NCBI GenBank assembly: GCA_030522415.1
Contig: CM060121.1
Span: 18,369,642 to 18,433,641 of the forward strand
Direction: 5' to 3'
DNA length: 64,000 nucleotides
DNA from: Channallabes apus
Taxonomy: Eukaryota > Chordata > Actinopteri > Siluriformes > Clariidae
Numbering within the stretch: the stretch's first letter is position 1; each line of letters opens with the position of its first letter. The position numbers and the translations under genes are program-made. Below are positions 60,701 to 64,000 of this stretch, in pieces. The notes under the pieces were generated by a model, which was not told the DNA's origin, made no database searches, and saw nothing but the letters and a program-made list of their open reading frames with translations.

Positions 60701-61544
60701 GGGACTTTTAGCACATTAATGGCAGCATCGTCTTCAATCAGCATGCCTGCATGGATTCACTAAGCTAATTTTTGTTCTGGCTCTACACAAATACCACAGT
60801 CAGCCCTATGCAATGGCTCGTTGTGCAAACTCAAGCTAATGAGAGCACACTACAAGCATAACACCTCCCTATCAGCCAACTGCTTGGCTAATGTCAGGCT
60901 GCAATAATGACAAGGTGTGAAGTCAAACACGGCTTGTTCACAAAACACTCTCTTCCCCTGAGGAACACAGAGAACAGGATGTGGATTTGAAGCTGAGATA
61001 ATCTCAAGAATCCAGTCTTACTTACAAAATACTGTAACTTCAATATTTTGCTCACCTCTCTTAATGATTCTGGAAATATAGCCATTGGCTTCCTTCAATC
61101 ATGGGAGGAGTGCATTGATCAGCTTGTCAGGATGTGCAGTTGCATTGATCAGTGAAGGTGCTGATCTGATAGCTCTGTAACTCGAAGTCTGTCTTTATGA
61201 CCCTTCCCTGTGCGTGTGTGTTTGCCTTGAATATGTGCAATTCCTGTGCAAAAACACAAACAGTCTGACACAAAGGATTTGATGCTCGACATGCCATGGT
61301 TACTTATTATTCCTGTAAGTGGACGTCTTCCTTTTTCACGTACATGTTCATGTCAACACAACAAAATAGAAGGACACAGCTTTTGTATATATATTCTGCA
61401 CCATCAACACAACGAGACACTCAGCATAGAAATAACAGGTTCGTGTCTCCGATACCAGCAACCGAGCTGGGAACTCAATGTGCCTTCACTACCAGCTGAG
61501 ACAAATCACACGCAACCATGCACTCAAGTAAAACGTCTGCTTAC

Positions 61545-61850
61545 CGTCTTCTTCTTCTTCTTTTAAAGCGCACTGCGTCCACCAGCTCCCGCCCTCATTG
61601 CGTCCGCAGGATTACTTCGATTATATCATTGATGTAGATCTGGTCAGCTCTTGCATTTGAAGAATCGTAAAGCTGTACTCTCTCGCCAATTCTCGCGCGC
61701 GCGCGCACACACCTGCCAGCTCGCGCCCTGTGCTGCTCGGTGCGTCCTCCAGTCTATTTACCGCTTTGGCTGTGACTGAGGTGAAACAGGGAGAAATTAG
61801 ACCACGCCCATTGCACCGAGCAGCCAATCAGAGCTCACTCAGAAGATCGC
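61545..61850 (-). promoter_or_regulatory. sbk1: Putative sbk1 promoter and non-coding first exon
   Basis: A minus-strand donor (ACG then GTAAGC) at 61539-61544 would close a non-coding exon starting somewhere in 61600-61780. The region is CpG-rich (ctcgcgcgcgcgcg at about 61692-61705; gctcgcgccctg). A CCAAT element is at 61824-61828 and a CACCC/GC-like ccacgccc at 61802-61809. It would splice to the acceptor at about 54553, upstream of the sbk1 ATG. Inferred from splice and promoter signals. Confidence 0.45.
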
Positions 61851-62220
61851 TGAAGTCACGCTACTTTTCAAGCCAAATAATACCTTTTCCGAATAGCATC
61901 CCATAATAATACGTACTGACTTCTATCTCTATTAATATTATATTAACTTGCTGGTGCATCTTATGTACAGTTACCTAATATCCTACATATTGCATGTATG
62001 TACAATCATCATGCACATGTACTGTATATAGCAACAGTATATTCTTATTATTTTACACCATTTGTATCTCATTAATGCACCTTACGTTGTAAACAGTATA
62101 TCTTATTTTTTTTTTTTTACTTTATCCATTTCTCATTGCAATTTTCGCTTGTTGCTTATTTGTTGTATAATCTATGAACTGTGATAAATTAATAAAATGT
62201 ACTTTTATGATTAACAAAGT

Positions 62221-62221
62221 A

Positions 62222-62259
<38 letters not shown>
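62221..62259. repeat. (ATCT)n microsatellite
   Basis: Ten or so tetranucleotide units in intergenic DNA. Confidence 0.97.
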
Positions 62260-62351
62260 GCTTCTCAATTCTTAGTTCTTACTAGGTCAAAAACAACAAA
62301 CAAAAATGTATTCTGATATAACACAATAGGTTTAGCATGGAAGGTAATCAT

Positions 62352-62845
62352 CAGTGGTGTCAAAAGTATTCACATTCATTACTTGAGTAGAAGTATAGAT
62401 ACCAGGGTTTAAAAAGACTTCTTTAGAAGTTGAAGTATCAACTCAAGCTTTTTACTCAAGTAAAAGTGTAAAAGTACTGGTTTCAAAACTACTTAAAGTA
62501 TAAAAGTAAAAGTACCGTGAGGGGGTAAAAAAGCATTAAGGTCACGTGTTTTGATCATGCGACGGACGGACGAGGGTGGGGTTGCGCGTTCTGATCATGC
62601 GACGGGGGGGGGGGTTGTGCGTTCTGATCATGTGACGGGGGGGTGCGCGTTCTGATCATAAAAATAGAGTAACGAGGCTATTTTTAAAATGTAAGGAGTA
62701 GAAAGTACAGATAATTGCTTAAAAATGTAAGGAGTAGAAGTAAAAAGTCGGCTGAAAAATAATTACTCCAGTAAAGTATAGATACCCAAAATTTCTACTT
62801 AAGTAAGGTAACGAAGTATTTGTACTTCGTTACTTGACACCTCTG
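62352..62845. mobile_element. hAT MITE with internal minisatellite
   Basis: 494 bp with inverted ends (CAGTGGTGTCAAAAGTATTC / ...GTTACTTGACACCTCTG) and an exact 8-bp duplication GTAATCAT at 62344-62351 and 62846-62853. In the centre (about 62542-62660) a GC-rich unit of roughly 35 bases (gcgttctgatcatgcgacgg plus a G-run) is repeated about three times. Confidence 0.9.
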
Positions 62846-62853
62846 GTAATCAT

Positions 62854-64000
62854 TTATGGAATAAATAAATTAACACTAAAATGTAATCCTGCAGTTTCCA
62901 CGATAAACCTTTAATGTTTGACCACTTAACCATCAATAGCCTCAAAGTTTTTCTAAATCATCCTCACCCAAAACCAGAGGTTAAGGCACGGTACAAGTTA
63001 GTGAGAAGATAAATTACATCCATCATAACAGTAAGGTTGACAAACTATTACATTTCTCAAGTCTCCCAGAACAATAACCCTAAACCACATCTGAACATTT
63101 AAGCTGAGTTTGTAACAGGATTTTTATCACTGATATTTGACTTTGACCTTGGTGTACTTAAGGACAAAATCTATTTAGTTTTTTTCAGTATGTCACTTGA
63201 TTACACCTGTGGATCAACCTGAGTATTTTCAGGTAACAACATATAGCTCATATCACAATCTCATCCAATTGCCTTAAACTTAAATATGTCAGCATACCAA
63301 ATGTCTTATTTTGCTATTCTGTGGTCTACAACAAATCAACTTAGTTAAGATGTCTTTCTTGTCCAATATTCCAGGGAACCCTATTAAAAATAATGCCAAC
63401 ATGTGTGTTTTTGAAAAACACATGCATATTGTACTGAGGACTACTGTATATGAGTTAATTGGATAGACACTCTGTGATTGCTGTTTTTTTTTATTTATTT
63501 TTATTTTTTTAGAATTCCCTTGAAATTTGAATAATGAGGTCCCTTGGTCCTTTTTCTCAGAGCTTGTATTTATGTACAGCTGTCGCTATGGCAAAAGAAC
63601 AAGAAATTCACAACACATGCATGTTTGCTGCCCCCAGAGCAGCTTTTGCACACCCTCAAACAAAGCAGCATGGCTTCAATTCTCTCACTTGGAAAAGACA
63701 GTGAATATAATAATGTATGTAAAAATGGCCCAGCAGTAAGTTCCTGTACTGTTGCTGTCATGCAATTTGTTTCTCTACACTTTTACTTGAATGATTCTTC
63801 GCTCTCTCACACTGTATACTGCATATCATTGTCTCACTCATCCCCTTTTTATTCATTATTAAGCTGTCTGGCTATTCAGTTAATCATTCCTTTTTACACA
63901 TTCATGCCTTGTGAAGAGGCATATTAAGTACATAATATATCTTTGGTAGTTAAAATGTGGCCTTTCATTTTAAAAGCATAAAAATGACAAAGAGAAAGCC
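62854..64000. other. Intergenic, no gene recognised
   Basis: AT-rich sequence with short T-runs (63486-63511). One plus-strand open frame of 127 codons (63544-63927) has no recognisable motif and biased composition, so it is not called. Confidence 0.5.

Noticed and set aside
61246..61566. 106-codon plus-strand frame ending in a Phe run
   Set aside because: It overlaps the presumed sbk1 promoter/first-exon region and ends in a CTT repeat; no motif.
62084..62270. CRISPR-like or satellite array suggested by regular ATCT units
   Set aside because: It is a plain tetranucleotide microsatellite in a eukaryotic genome.
63544..63927. 127-codon plus-strand frame near the right edge
   Set aside because: No domain, no splice or promoter context, composition like AT-rich random sequence; overlapping frames are open too.

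Overview
The window reads as nuclear DNA of a ray-finned (teleost) fish. The evidence is intron-rich vertebrate genes with GT-AG splice sites, vertebrate-type 5S rRNA genes, and a dense mix of Tc1/mariner, hAT, LINE and tRNA-derived SINE repeats of kinds familiar from fish genomes. I cannot fix the species; a catfish-like genome is a guess.

Three protein genes can be assembled exon by exon, all transcribed from the minus strand. From right to left they are: sbk1, a serine/threonine kinase (coding 54501 to 47335, with a likely non-coding first exon near 61.5-61.8 kb); luc7l3, a U1 snRNP-associated splicing factor with an RS domain (ten coding exons, 35549 to 16632); and rasip1, a Ras/Rap-interacting protein with RA, FHA-like and dilute domains (ten exons, 13249 to 1309, the C-terminal end lying beyond the left edge). 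Splice phases agree at every junction. The genes act in unrelated processes (kinase signalling, splicing, endothelial small-GTPase signalling), so their adjacency is ordinary linkage.

Between luc7l3 and sbk1 (36.4-38.5 kb) is a small 5S rRNA cluster of four copies. Its layout is unusual. A head-to-head pair (copies B and C) is an inverted copy of another head-to-head pair (A and D). The B-C block sits inside a SINE that had itself inserted exactly at the 5' end of copy D, so D's promoter is now about 1.5 kb from its gene.

The luc7l3 introns hold a Tc1-like transposon with frameshifted transposase, a MITE-like element with inverted ends, two hAT elements of one family in opposite orientation, a LINE with a long open reverse-transcriptase frame, another hAT element carrying a nested hAT insertion, and several SINEs. 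The 38.5-47 kb interval has no recognised gene; it contains old repeats and an isolated CpG-rich stretch with an E2F-type motif. The sbk1 introns contain another complete hAT element (50.8-51.7 kb), a decayed Tc1 remnant and an internally deleted Tc1 element. The last 2 kb is intergenic with a hAT MITE at 62.35-62.85 kb.

No new defence or metabolic system is visible. The most interesting content is the nested history of the 5S/SINE locus, transposon insertions with readable empty sites, and a possible alternative C-terminus for luc7l3.
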